NCBI RefSeq assembly: GCF_015234515.1
Contig: NZ_JADGMY010000009.1
Span: 1-42,566 of the forward strand
Source of the DNA: Cellulomonas sp.
GTDB lineage: Bacteria > Actinomycetota > Actinomycetes > Actinomycetales > Cellulomonadaceae
Direction of reading: 5' to 3'
DNA: 42,566 nucleotides
Shown: positions 1 through 8,411 of the stretch, piece after piece
How the letters are laid out: every line of letters begins with the position of its first letter
How positions within the stretch are numbered: position 1 is the stretch's first letter
The notes under the pieces: model-generated
Told to the model about the DNA's origin: nothing
The model's database searches: none
What the model saw: the letters and a program-made list of their open reading frames with translations, nothing else
Program-made: the position numbers and the translations under genes

Positions 1-1183
<1,183 letters not shown>

Positions 1184-1189
1184 CCGACC

Positions 1190-1195
1190 ACCCTA
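1190..1195 (-). promoter_or_regulatory. Leaderless -10 box of recQ
   Basis: TAGGGT on the minus strand, followed by 6 bases and the GTG start. No Shine-Dalgarno sequence is present. The TAG of this box is also the in-frame stop that bounds the gene upstream. Confidence 0.6.
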
Positions 1196-1203
1196 CGAGC
1201 CGC

Positions 1204-1225
1204 CGGGGGTCACCCGGGACCCCCG
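1204..1225 (-). terminator. Hairpin downstream of the SDR gene at 1258-2073
   Basis: Perfect 8-bp arms CGGGGGTC/GACCCCCG with a 6-base loop, between the stop of the minus-strand SDR and recQ. There is no T-run. A terminator role is inferred from position. Confidence 0.5.
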
Positions 1226-1257
1226 CCGGTCAGGCTGTGGACGGGTGCGCCCCGGCG

Positions 1258-2073
1258 TCAGCGTGCGTCGGCGTCGGAGCTGCCCAGCGGCTCGGTGTAC
1301 CGCGCCTGCAGCGCTGCCCCGGCACCGTCGCTCAGCAGCGCGCCGGCAGCCGCCTGGCCCTTGGCACGCACCGAGCGCACCACGACCTTCTCGTCGCCCT
1401 TCAGCAGGCCCTCCACGGCCTGCCGCGCGACGTCCGCGGGGTCGTCCTTGCCGCCGTGCGCGACGCGCGTGTCCTCCATGTGGGACTGCTCGAAGAAGTC
1501 GGTGTCCGTGGGGCCCGGCAGCAGCGCCGTCACCGTGACGCCGGTGTCCCGCAGCTCGTACCGCAGGGCCTGCGCGAACGACAGGACGAACGCCTTCGAC
1601 GCCGCGTACGTCGCGTAGTACGGCCCGGGCATCAGCGCGGCCACCGACGACGTCACCAGCACGCGCCCGGACCCGCGCGCGACCATCGCGGGCAGCAGCG
1701 CGCCGGCGAGGCGCACCGGTGCGACGACGTCGAGCGCGATCGTCCTCAGGTGGTCCTCGAGGGGGACGTCGAGGAAGGCGCCGCCCGCGGCCGTGCCGGC
1801 GTTGAGGACCAGCAGGTCGAGCGGGCGACCCGTGCCCTTCACCTCCGCGACCAGCGCGTCGACGCCCGCGGCCTGCGTGAGGTCGGCCCGCACGGCGCGC
1901 ACCGCGCGGCCGTGCTGCGTCAGGCCGTCGGCCGCGAGCGCGAGCCCGTCGTCCTCGGCCGTGACGACCAGGTCGTGGCCCAGCTCGGCCAGCCGGACGG
2001 CGATCTCCAGCCCGATGCCGCTCGACGCGCCCGTGACCAGTGCGAGCGGTGCGGGGACCAGTGCGTTCTCCAT
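1258..2073 (-). CDS. Short-chain dehydrogenase/reductase (SDR)
   Basis: A 271-residue classical SDR, NAD(P)-dependent and cytoplasmic. The N-terminal Rossmann motif is TGASSGIG, then the LNAG stretch, the catalytic Ser in VTSSVAAL and the YAASK pair (Tyr/Lys). The substrate cannot be told from sequence. An alternative GTG lies two codons upstream at 2079, but GGAGGTG is ideally spaced before the ATG at 2073, so that start is chosen. It is divergent from another SDR at 2197, which shares only the fold and motifs. Family call secure, function unknown. Confidence 0.85.
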   Translation of the reverse strand: MENALVPAPLALVTGASSGIGLEIAVRLAELGHDLVVTAEDDGLALAADGLTQHGRAVRAVRADLTQAAGVDALVAEVKGTGRPLDLLVLNAGTAAGGAFLDVPLEDHLRTIALDVVAPVRLAGALLPAMVARGSGRVLVTSSVAALMPGPYYATYAASKAFVLSFAQALRYELRDTGVTVTALLPGPTDTDFFEQSHMEDTRVAHGGKDDPADVARQAVEGLLKGDEKVVVRSVRAKGQAAAGALLSDGAGAALQARYTEPLGSSDADAR

Positions 2074-2184
2074 GCTCACCTCCGTGTCGACGTGGGCCCC
2101 ACGCTACGGGCGGGCCGGGGTGGCCGCACCAGGGGAGGCGGCGCCGACACGCGGGAGCGCGCGACGCGGCGGCGCCGGTGTCCG

Positions 2185-2190
2185 TAGGGT
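2185..2190 (+). promoter_or_regulatory. Leaderless -10 box of the SDR at 2197
   Basis: TAGGGT, then exactly 6 bases (GACGCC), then the ATG. No ribosome binding site is visible. Confidence 0.65.
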
Positions 2191-2196
2191 GACGCC

Positions 2197-2994
2197 ATGG
2201 GTACCGCACTGGTCACCGGCGCGAGCGCCGGCCTGGGTCTGGAGTTCGCCTGGCAGCTCGCCACGGCACGTCACGACGTCGTCCTGGTGGCGCGCGACGA
2301 GGGGCGGCTGACCCGCCTCGCGGCGCAGCTGGAGGCCGCGGCGGGGATCCGCGCCGAGGTGCTGGCCGCCGACCTCACCGACCGGGCCGACGTCGAGCGT
2401 GTGGCCGCGCGGCTGCGGGACGACGAGCGTCCGGTGGGCCTGCTGGTCAACAACGCCGGCATGGGGCTGAACCAGCCGTTCGTCGACGGCGACATCGCCG
2501 CGGAGGAGCGGGCGCTCGAGCTCATGGTCCGCACGGTCATGGTGCTCTCGCACGCCGCCGCCGGTGCGATGAAGCAGCGCGGCCGCGGCGCGATCCTCAA
2601 CGTCGGCTCGGTCGCCGGGCTCGTCGCGTCGGGCACGTACTCCGCGCACAAGGCGTGGGTGCGGGTCTTCACCGAGGCGCTCGCGGTCGAGCTCAAGGGG
2701 ACGGGCGTCACCGCGACGGTCGTCGCCCCGGGCTTCACGCACACGGAGTTCCACGAGCGGGGACGCATCGACACGGCCCACTACCCGGCGGTCGCCTGGC
2801 TCGACGCGGAGGACGTGGTGGCCGGCGCGCTCGCGGACGTGCGCCGCGGCGTCGTCCTGTCGACCCCGAGCCTGCGCTACAAGGCGGTCTCGACGCTCCT
2901 GAGGCTGGCCCCGCGGTCCGCGGTGCGGTCGTTCAGCAGCTACCGCCGGGCGCTGACCGACGACGCGGCCGAGACGCCCGCGGCCGACGACTGA
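2197..2994 (+). CDS. Short-chain dehydrogenase/reductase (SDR)
   Basis: A 265-residue SDR close to the DltE/YqjQ-like 'SDR family NAD(P)-dependent oxidoreductase' group. Motifs are TGASAGLG at residues 7-14, NNAG in LLVNNAGMG, the catalytic Ser in NVGSVAG and Tyr/Lys in YSAHK. The C-terminal end, with LRLAPRSAVRSFSSYRR, is typical of the branch acting on lipid-like substrates, but substrate is not inferable. The ATG start is supported by the TAGGGT box 6 bases upstream. A weak hairpin (3009-3031) follows. Divergent from the SDR at 1258-2073. Confidence 0.85.
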   Translation: MGTALVTGASAGLGLEFAWQLATARHDVVLVARDEGRLTRLAAQLEAAAGIRAEVLAADLTDRADVERVAARLRDDERPVGLLVNNAGMGLNQPFVDGDIAAEERALELMVRTVMVLSHAAAGAMKQRGRGAILNVGSVAGLVASGTYSAHKAWVRVFTEALAVELKGTGVTATVVAPGFTHTEFHERGRIDTAHYPAVAWLDAEDVVAGALADVRRGVVLSTPSLRYKAVSTLLRLAPRSAVRSFSSYRRALTDDAAETPAADD

Positions 2995-3008
2995 CCCGTC
3001 CGGGCGAC

Positions 3009-3031
3009 GGCGGACGTCCGATTCGTCCGCC
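3009..3031 (+). terminator. Weak hairpin after the SDR gene
   Basis: Arms GGCGGAC/GTCCGCC with a 9-base loop, between the SDR stop and the lipoprotein promoter. Short stem and no T-run, so only a candidate. Confidence 0.35.
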
Positions 3032-3047
3032 TGGGGGTGGAGCCGGG

Positions 3048-3053
3048 TAGCGT
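3048..3053 (+). promoter_or_regulatory. Candidate -10 box for the lipoprotein/OmpA pair
   Basis: TAGCGT, about 33 bases before the ATG at 3087. A GGAGG Shine-Dalgarno sequence at 3076-3080 lies 6 bases before the start, so this unit is leadered, unlike its neighbours. Confidence 0.45.
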
Positions 3054-3086
3054 GCAGCACTCGTCGACCGTTCCCGGAGGACCCGC

Positions 3087-3734
3087 ATGCGTCTGACCCA
3101 CCGTTCCGTCCTGCGCCGTGCGCTGGTGGCCCTCGTGGCGGTCGGCGCCGTGGCGCTGACGTCGGCCTGCACCGGTGACACCGACGAGCCGACGCCCTCC
3201 GCGACGGCGAGCGGGCCGGCCGCCGAGGGCGGGGAGGGCGAGCAGGTCGCGCCCGTCGATGACGTCGCGACCCAGGTGATCGCCGAGCAGACGGTCGACA
3301 CGCCGGCCGGTTCCGAGGTCGCCGGCGGCGAGGTGACGCTGATCCTGCGTGACGTGCGGGTCGACGCCGAGGTGCTCACGGTGCGCTGGGCGCTGCGATG
3401 GGAAGCGCCCGACCGCGGCGACGACGAGGAGATGAGCCTCTTCGACCTCGGGATCGACCCGGTGCCCCTCGTGACGGACACGACGCACCTGCAGGCGTTC
3501 CTGCCGCTGTGCGTCAAGGGTGACTGGAACGGTGACGGCGCGGACCGCGATCTCTGCGACGCCACGATGCTCGCCTCCCCCCTCGTGCACATCAACACCA
3601 AGGTGCGCAACCACTCGACGCTCGAGGGCTGGGCGGCGCTCCCGGCGCCGGAGAACGAGGGCGGCTCGCTCGACGTGCTGATCGCCGACGGCCTGCCGGT
3701 CTTCACCGGCGTGACCGCACGGCAGGGGTCGTGA
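3087..3734 (+). CDS. Secreted lipoprotein of unknown function
   Basis: 215 residues. The N-terminus has Arg/His charges, a hydrophobic stretch and a lipobox-like TSAC with Cys28, followed by a Thr/Pro/Asp/Glu-rich linker. This predicts export and lipid anchoring on the outer face of the membrane. The rest looks like a single beta-rich domain with an ILRDVRVDAEVLTVRWALRW core and several Asp-rich loops. No family is recognised. It overlaps the next gene by 4 bases (GTGA), so the two proteins are co-translated and may work together at the envelope. Confidence 0.75.
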   Translation: MRLTHRSVLRRALVALVAVGAVALTSACTGDTDEPTPSATASGPAAEGGEGEQVAPVDDVATQVIAEQTVDTPAGSEVAGGEVTLILRDVRVDAEVLTVRWALRWEAPDRGDDEEMSLFDLGIDPVPLVTDTTHLQAFLPLCVKGDWNGDGADRDLCDATMLASPLVHINTKVRNHSTLEGWAALPAPENEGGSLDVLIADGLPVFTGVTARQGS

Positions 3735-4348
3735 CGGGACGGGCCCCGCGTCGCCGCCGCCTGGCGATCGCGCTCGTCGCGGCGGCACCGCTGGTCGTCG
3801 GGCTGCCGGGGGCGTCCCCGGCCGCGGCCACGGCGACGCCGGGGGAGCCGCCCTGGGCCGAGCTCGCACGGACGCCCGTCACGCCCGACATGATCGAGCG
3901 CGCGACGCTGCGGCTCACGGGCGGGCCGCTCCACCTGGTCGGCGGCCCGCTCGCCCTCGTCCGGGAGAAGTCGGTGCGGGAGCTCGCGCGCGAGTCGCAG
4001 GGCGTGACGACGCTGACGTCGGACCTGCTGTTCGGGTTCGACAGCGCCGACCTCGCCCCGGGCGCGAGCGCCGCGATCGGCGAGATCGCCGCCGCTCTGC
4101 CGCAGGGCGCGGCGGTCGCGGTCGACGGGCACACGGACGGGCTCGGCGGCGACGCGGTCAACGTGCCGCTCTCGCAGGCGCGCGCGCAGGCCGTCGCGGG
4201 CGCTCTCGCGGCCGCCCGGCCCGACCTGGTGCTGACCGTGACCGGTCACGGCAGCGCGAACCCCGTCGCCGAGGAGCAGACCGGCGGGCGGGACGACCCC
4301 TCCGGCCGTGCCCTCAACCGTCGCGTCGAGGTGCGTGTCACCGGCTGA
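3731..4348 (+). CDS. OmpA-family peptidoglycan-binding protein
   Basis: 205 residues with a Sec-type signal (RRRR, hydrophobic run, AAAT near residue 35) and no lipobox. The C-terminal OmpA-like domain (about residues 95-205) has LLFGFDSADLAPGA at its start, GHTDGLG with the Asp that contacts diaminopimelate, LSQARAQAVAGAL, TGHGSANP and the terminal NRRVEVRV. These are the hallmarks of the OmpA/MotB/Pal fold that binds peptidoglycan. In a Gram-positive this would be an exported wall-associated protein. GTG start overlaps the lipoprotein stop. Confidence 0.85.
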   Translation: MTGRAPRRRRLAIALVAAAPLVVGLPGASPAAATATPGEPPWAELARTPVTPDMIERATLRLTGGPLHLVGGPLALVREKSVRELARESQGVTTLTSDLLFGFDSADLAPGASAAIGEIAAALPQGAAVAVDGHTDGLGGDAVNVPLSQARAQAVAGALAAARPDLVLTVTGHGSANPVAEEQTGGRDDPSGRALNRRVEVRVTG

Positions 4349-4419
4349 CCGGCCGGCACCGGCCTGCCGCGACCGCGCGGCCCACCCGGACGACGCACGA
4401 CGGCGGCGAGACGGCCCGA

Positions 4420-4425
4420 TACCCT
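4420..4425 (+). promoter_or_regulatory. Leaderless -10 box of pyrE
   Basis: TACCCT, then 6 bases (ACGGCC), then the GTG start. No Shine-Dalgarno sequence, and no attenuator-like leader between promoter and start. Confidence 0.65.
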
Positions 4426-4431
4426 ACGGCC

Positions 4432-5007
4432 GTGACCGACGCCCCCGCCGCAGCGCCCCGCGACCAGCTCGTCGCCCTCGTCCGTGACCTCGCCGTGGTG
4501 CACGGCAGGGTGACGCTGTCCTCCGGCAAGGAGGCCGACTACTACGTCGACCTGCGGCGCGTGACGCTCCACCACCGCGCCGCGCCCCTCATCGGCCACC
4601 TCATGCTCGACCTGCTCGAGGAGGCCGGTCTCGGCACGGCGGAGATCGACGCCGTCGGTGGTCTGACGCTCGGCGCCGACCCGGTCGCCACGGCGCTGCT
4701 GCACGCGGCCGCGTCGCGCGGGCAGGACCTGGACGCGTTCGTGGTGCGCAAGGCGGGCAAGGCGCACGGTCTGCAGCGCCGCATCGAGGGCCCCGACGTC
4801 GCCGGGCGGCGCGTGGTCGTCGTCGAGGACACCTCGACCACCGGAGGCTCGGCCATCACCGCCGTCGAGGCGGTCCGCGAGGCCGGCGGCGAGGTCGTGG
4901 CCGTCGCGACCATCGTCGACCGCGGTACCGGCGCGCGCGAGGCCATCGAGGCGCTCGGCGTGACCTACCACCACCTGCTGGACCTGGCCGACCTCGGTCT
5001 CGCGTGA
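4432..5007 (+). CDS. pyrE: Orotate phosphoribosyltransferase
   Basis: 191 residues, normal for the family. It makes orotidine 5'-monophosphate from orotate and PRPP in de novo pyrimidine synthesis. The PRPP-binding motif RVVVVEDTSTTGGS is at about residues 127-140; the flexible catalytic loop region holds VVRKAGKAHG with Lys residues, and LSSGKEADYYVDLRR near the N-terminus is typical of PyrE. The GTG start is fixed by the leaderless promoter. It overlaps the next gene by 4 bases (GTGA) and heads a three-gene unit with lemA. Confidence 0.93.
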   Translation: MTDAPAAAPRDQLVALVRDLAVVHGRVTLSSGKEADYYVDLRRVTLHHRAAPLIGHLMLDLLEEAGLGTAEIDAVGGLTLGADPVATALLHAAASRGQDLDAFVVRKAGKAHGLQRRIEGPDVAGRRVVVVEDTSTTGGSAITAVEAVREAGGEVVAVATIVDRGTGAREAIEALGVTYHHLLDLADLGLA

Positions 5008-5879
5008 CCTCGGTACCTCCGCCGGGCCCGGGGCGACCGGGCTCCGAGCCGGGTGGACCGCCGCGGCGACGGCAGCTCCGTCTGTCCCGGGTCGTCTTCT
5101 ACTCGATCGCCGTCGTCTGGACCGGCTTCATCGGGTACTTCGTGCTGACGAGGGTGACCCTGGACGCCTCCGACCTCGTCGGGGTGGCCTTCTTCGGGGT
5201 CTTCGGCCTCGTCGCCGTCGCGCTCGGGAACGCGTGGCAGAAGCGGCGCCACGAGAAGCTCGCGGCGTGGGCACGGACCCACGGGTGGGACTACGTGCGG
5301 TACGACCGGGAGCTCGAGCGCATCCAGAGCGGCGCGCCGTTCGACACCGGGGACTCCCACGCGGCGATCGAGGTGATGCGCCGCGACTGGCAGGGTCGAC
5401 CCGCCGTGTCGTTCACCTACCGGTGGACGACCGGCTCGGGCAAGGACCGGAGCACGTCGTACGCGCACGTCGTGGCGCTGCGGCTCCCGGCCTACCTGCC
5501 GAGGCTCGAGGTCACCCCCGAGGGCGTCGGGGCGCGGCTCATCAAGCTCGCGGGCGGCAAGGACCTGCAGCTCGAGCTCGAGGCGTTCAACCGCGCGTAC
5601 CGCGTCGTGGCGTCCGACGAGCGGACCGCGCACGCCGTCCTGCACCCCCGCCTCATGGAACGGCTGCTGCAGCCGCACCTGGTCGGGCGGCACTGGCGCA
5701 TCGAGGGCACGTGGCTCGTGACGTGGGACGACGGGCGCACCGACGTCGACCGCATCGCCGACCGCCTCATGGTGCTGACCGTGGTCGCGGACGCCGTGCC
5801 ACGGCACGTGTGGCAGGACCACGGCCACGACCCGCTCGCTACGATCGAGCCACACCCCGTCCCCAAGGAGTCCTCGTGA
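5004..5879 (+). CDS. Unknown membrane protein between pyrE and lemA
   Basis: 291 residues. A Pro/Gly/Arg-rich N-terminus is followed by two membrane segments (about 29-49 and 58-78) and a soluble domain of roughly 200 residues, with HEKLAAWARTHGWDYVRYD near its start. The 'W/Y-x-Y' opening and a size-matched domain occur in actinobacterial proteins encoded beside lemA, but I cannot name a family with certainty. It overlaps both pyrE and lemA by 4 bases, implying translational coupling, so a role at the membrane with LemA is the most natural guess. A TACGAT box at 5840-5845 within its end may give lemA its own promoter. Confidence 0.7.
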   Translation: MTSVPPPGPGRPGSEPGGPPRRRQLRLSRVVFYSIAVVWTGFIGYFVLTRVTLDASDLVGVAFFGVFGLVAVALGNAWQKRRHEKLAAWARTHGWDYVRYDRELERIQSGAPFDTGDSHAAIEVMRRDWQGRPAVSFTYRWTTGSGKDRSTSYAHVVALRLPAYLPRLEVTPEGVGARLIKLAGGKDLQLELEAFNRAYRVVASDERTAHAVLHPRLMERLLQPHLVGRHWRIEGTWLVTWDDGRTDVDRIADRLMVLTVVADAVPRHVWQDHGHDPLATIEPHPVPKESS

Positions 5880-6445
5880 CCGGTGGCACCATCGCCCTCG
5901 TCGTCCTGATCGCCGTCGTCGTCATCGTCCTGCTGTGGGGTGTCGCCCAGTACAACGGCTTCGTCCGGCTGCGCAACCTGGTGCAGGAGTCGTGGCGCCA
6001 GATCGACGTCGAGCTGCACCGCAGGCACGACCTGATCCCGAACCTCGTCGAGACCGTCAAGGGGTACGCGGCGCACGAGCGCAACGTGTTCGACGAGGTC
6101 ACGCGCGCCCGGGCGGCCGCAGCGGGGCCCGTCGACAGCCCGGCCCAGCAGGCGGTGCAGGAGAACGCCCTGAACGCCGCGCTCGGGCGCCTGCTCGCGG
6201 TGGCCGAGAACTACCCGGTGCTGCGGGCCAGCGAGAACTTCCAGCAGCTGCAGGCCGAGCTGGCCAACACGGAGGACCGCATCGCCGCGGGCCGGCGGTT
6301 CTACAACGCGAACGTCCGCACGCTCAACACCAAGGTCGAGACGTTCCCGGCCAACGTCGTGGCGAACATGTTCGGGTTCACGCGGGCCGAGTACTTCGAG
6401 GTCGAGGACCCGCAGGTCCGTCAGGCGCCGGCCGTCGGCTTCTGA
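5876..6445 (+). CDS. lemA: LemA family protein
   Basis: 189 residues. An N-terminal hydrophobic helix (residues 5-22) is followed by the helical LemA domain: YNGFVRLRNLVQESWRQIDV, RRHDLIPNLVETVKGYA, ENFQQLQAELANTEDRIAAGRRFYNANVRTLN and the terminal FGF...EYFEV. These are the family signatures in the usual order. Molecular function is unknown; LemA proteins are membrane-anchored with an extended helical bundle. GTG start with AAGGAG 5 bases upstream; a start farther upstream would read out of frame through the previous gene. Ends before a strong two-way hairpin. Confidence 0.93.
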   Translation: MTGGTIALVVLIAVVVIVLLWGVAQYNGFVRLRNLVQESWRQIDVELHRRHDLIPNLVETVKGYAAHERNVFDEVTRARAAAAGPVDSPAQQAVQENALNAALGRLLAVAENYPVLRASENFQQLQAELANTEDRIAAGRRFYNANVRTLNTKVETFPANVVANMFGFTRAEYFEVEDPQVRQAPAVGF

Positions 6446-6468
6446 GCGGCCGCGCCGCCCCGTGCGCC

Positions 6469-6500
6469 ACGCCCGGTCCTCCCGTCGGAGGGCCGGGCGT
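6469..6500. terminator. Bidirectional terminator hairpin between lemA and the ATPase gene
   Basis: 14-bp stem with one G-U pair: the core arms are GCCCGGTCCTCC and GGAGGGCCGGGC, with a CGTC loop, extended by two outer pairs. It lies between two convergent genes. No T-run. Confidence 0.7.
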
Positions 6501-6528
6501 CGCCGTGCCGGGCGTCGCCGTGCCGAGT

Positions 6529-7554
6529 TCAGTGCGAGAACGTCGCGATGTGCTGCGTCGAGGGCTCGGTATGACGTTCCGGCGCGAGGAGCGACGGCAG
6601 GCGGTGCAGCAGGGGGTCCACGAGGCCGCGGCGCGGGTCCAGCACGTGGGCCTGCTCGAGGCGCGAGAGCAGCAGCCCCACCTCCGGCGTCGTGAGGCTC
6701 AGCAGGTGCGCCAGGTGCTCGGGCTCGACGAACCTGTCGGTGGTCGCGCACACGGCCGACAGCAGCACGTCGAGCGGGCACCGGTCCTCGCCGCGGCACA
6801 CGTCGACGTGCAGGCCGGCGGCCAGGCGCTCGACGAGCTCGTCGCCGACGTCGCCCAGGTCACGGTGCTCGGCGATCGCGCGCGGCAGCCCGCCGTGCCG
6901 CAGGTAGTCGGCCCGCACGTCGCCCGACCTCCCCGCGGGCTGCGCGAGCAGCAGCTCGGACATGCTGGCGGGCTGCAGGTGCCGCACGGCCAGCGCCCCG
7001 GCGGGCACGGCCGACGCGAGCACGGCGAGGTCGGCGGGGTCGAGGACCGACGTGGTGGCCAGCACCTGGTCACCACGACGGCAGGCGTCGGCGAGCATCT
7101 GCGGCCAGCCGGCGACCGTGCCGACCTCGTCGACGACCAGCACGCGGTGCCCGTCGCACGCCGGCGCACCGGTACGGGTGGGGGTGCGCAGGGCGGTCGC
7201 CAGGTCCGTCGGGCGCAGGGTCGAGATCGCGCCGGCGTCGTCCGCGAGCTGGACCGGGACCAGCACGACGCGACGGGGGTCCGTCGCCGGGTCGGCCACG
7301 AGGTGCGCGACGACGTCCTTGACCGCGGTCGTCTTGCCGACGCCGCGCATCCCCACGACGAGCGTCACGGTGCCGGGGCGAGGCCTGTCGGTGACGGTGG
7401 CGAGCGTCGAACGGGCTTCGGTGGTCGCCGGGGCCCACTCGTGGCGGGCGCGCGACGCGAGGTCGGCGTCGTCGAGCACCCACGAGGCACGGCGACGGCG
7501 CGACCACCAGGGGTTGGCCGCGCGCAGCACCTGGGCGAGCTCGCTGTTGCGCAT
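6529..7554 (-). CDS. AAA-type ATP-binding protein (AAA_14-like)
   Basis: 341 residues. N-terminal LRAANPWWSRRR is followed by the nucleotide-binding core: Walker A GMRGVGKTT at residues 68-76, Walker B VLVVDEVG at 138-145, and TTSVLDPADL as a likely sensor stretch. A C-terminal helical region resembles a winged-helix tail. This is the architecture of the large family of predicted ATPases of unknown role, such as those with AAA_14 domains. It stands alone with its own promoter. A heptamer repeat covers its presumed -35 region (7574-7594). Nothing links it to a defence or toxin system here. Confidence 0.75.
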   Translation of the reverse strand: MRNSELAQVLRAANPWWSRRRRASWVLDDADLASRARHEWAPATTEARSTLATVTDRPRPGTVTLVVGMRGVGKTTAVKDVVAHLVADPATDPRRVVLVPVQLADDAGAISTLRPTDLATALRTPTRTGAPACDGHRVLVVDEVGTVAGWPQMLADACRRGDQVLATTSVLDPADLAVLASAVPAGALAVRHLQPASMSELLLAQPAGRSGDVRADYLRHGGLPRAIAEHRDLGDVGDELVERLAAGLHVDVCRGEDRCPLDVLLSAVCATTDRFVEPEHLAHLLSLTTPEVGLLLSRLEQAHVLDPRRGLVDPLLHRLPSLLAPERHTEPSTQHIATFSH

Positions 7555-7560
7555 ACGTCC

Positions 7561-7566
7561 AGGGTG
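7561..7566 (-). promoter_or_regulatory. Candidate leaderless -10 box of the ATPase gene
   Basis: CACCCT on the minus strand, 6 bases before the ATG. Weaker than the TAnnnT boxes, but the spacing is the same. Confidence 0.45.
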
Positions 7567-7573
7567 GTCGCTC

Positions 7574-7594
7574 CCGGGACGTCCCGGCCGGGAC
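7574..7594. repeat. Three alternating copies of a heptamer
   Basis: CCGGGAC, GTCCCGG, CCGGGAC in direct succession, giving two overlapping 14-bp perfect palindromes. It lies upstream of the -10 box of the ATPase gene, where a -35 element or operator would be expected. Confidence 0.6.
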
Positions 7595-7597
7595 GAA

Positions 7598-7613
7598 CGG
7601 CCCCGTCGGGCCG
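7598..7613 (-). terminator. Hairpin downstream of the HAD phosphatase gene
   Basis: Arms CGGCCC/GGGCCG with a 4-base loop, 25 bases after the stop of the HAD gene on the minus strand. Short, no T-run. Confidence 0.45.
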
Positions 7614-7637
7614 CTGGACGGGGCGGATACGTCCTGG

Positions 7638-8411
7638 TCAGACCAGCTCGATGAGGTCCTGCACCGAGTCGAGGACCGAGGTCGGGCGGAACGGGAAGCG
7701 CTCGACGTCGCTCGCGCGGGTCGAGCCGGTGAGCACGAGGTAGGTGCGCAGGCCCGCCTCGATCCCGGCGACCACGTCGGTGTCCATGCGGTCGCCGACC
7801 ATGACCGTCGTCTCCGAGTGGGCGTCGATCCGGTTGAGCGCCGAGCGGATCATCATGGGGTTGGGCTTGCCGACGAAGTACGGCTTGCGTCCCGTCGCGG
7901 CGGAGATCATCGCGGCCACCGCGCCCGTCGCGGGCAGGTCGCCCTCGGCGCTGGGGCCGGTGACGTCCGGGTTGGTCGCGATGAAGCGCGCCCCGGCCTG
8001 GATCAGCCGGATCGCCTGCGTGATCGCCTCGAACGAGTACGTCCGGGTCTCACCGAGCACGACGAAGTCCGGGCGCGCGGCCGTGAGCGTGTACCCGGCC
8101 TCGTACAGGGCGGTCGTCAGCCCGGCCTCGCCGATGACGTGGGCGGACCCGCCGGGCATCTGGTCGGTGAGGAACTGCGCGGTCGCCAGCGCGGAGGTCC
8201 AGATCGCCTCCTCGGGCACGTCGATGCCCGTCGCGGCGAGGCGCGCGCGCAGGTCGCGCGGCGTGAAGATCGAGTTGTTCGTGAGGATGAGGAACGGGCG
8301 TCCCGCCGCCTTCAGCGCGTCGACGAAGTCGGCGGCGCCGGGCAGGGCCGTCCCCTCGTGGACGAGGACGCCGTCCATGTCGGAGAGCCACGACCGGATC
8401 TCGCGGGTCAT
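7638..8411 (-). CDS. HAD-IIA (NagD-like) phosphatase
   Basis: 257 residues. The HAD motif I is DMDGVLVHE (nucleophile Asp11, Asp13), motif II is LTNNS, motif III has the Lys in VGKPNPMM, and motif IV is VGDRMDTDV. The cap inserted between motifs II and III is of the IIA type seen in NagD and 4-nitrophenylphosphatases. A sugar-phosphate or nucleotide phosphatase role is plausible; the substrate is unknown. Its start overlaps the stop of DedA by 4 bases (ATGA), so the two are co-translated. Confidence 0.88.
   Translation of the reverse strand: MTREIRSWLSDMDGVLVHEGTALPGAADFVDALKAAGRPFLILTNNSIFTPRDLRARLAATGIDVPEEAIWTSALATAQFLTDQMPGGSAHVIGEAGLTTALYEAGYTLTAARPDFVVLGETRTYSFEAITQAIRLIQAGARFIATNPDVTGPSAEGDLPATGAVAAMISAATGRKPYFVGKPNPMMIRSALNRIDAHSETTVMVGDRMDTDVVAGIEAGLRTYLVLTGSTRASDVERFPFRPTSVLDSVQDLIELV

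Noticed and set aside
6493..6522. Tandem duplication of a 15-base unit CCGGGCGTCGCCGTG after lemA
   Set aside because: Two copies only, directly beside the terminator; no feature depends on it, and such short duplications are common in GC-rich spacers.
6529..7554. AAA ATPase as part of a defence or toxin system
   Set aside because: No nuclease, methylase or toxin partner is adjacent; neighbours are lemA and a HAD phosphatase, each its own unit. The distant nuclease at 38953 is unrelated by position.
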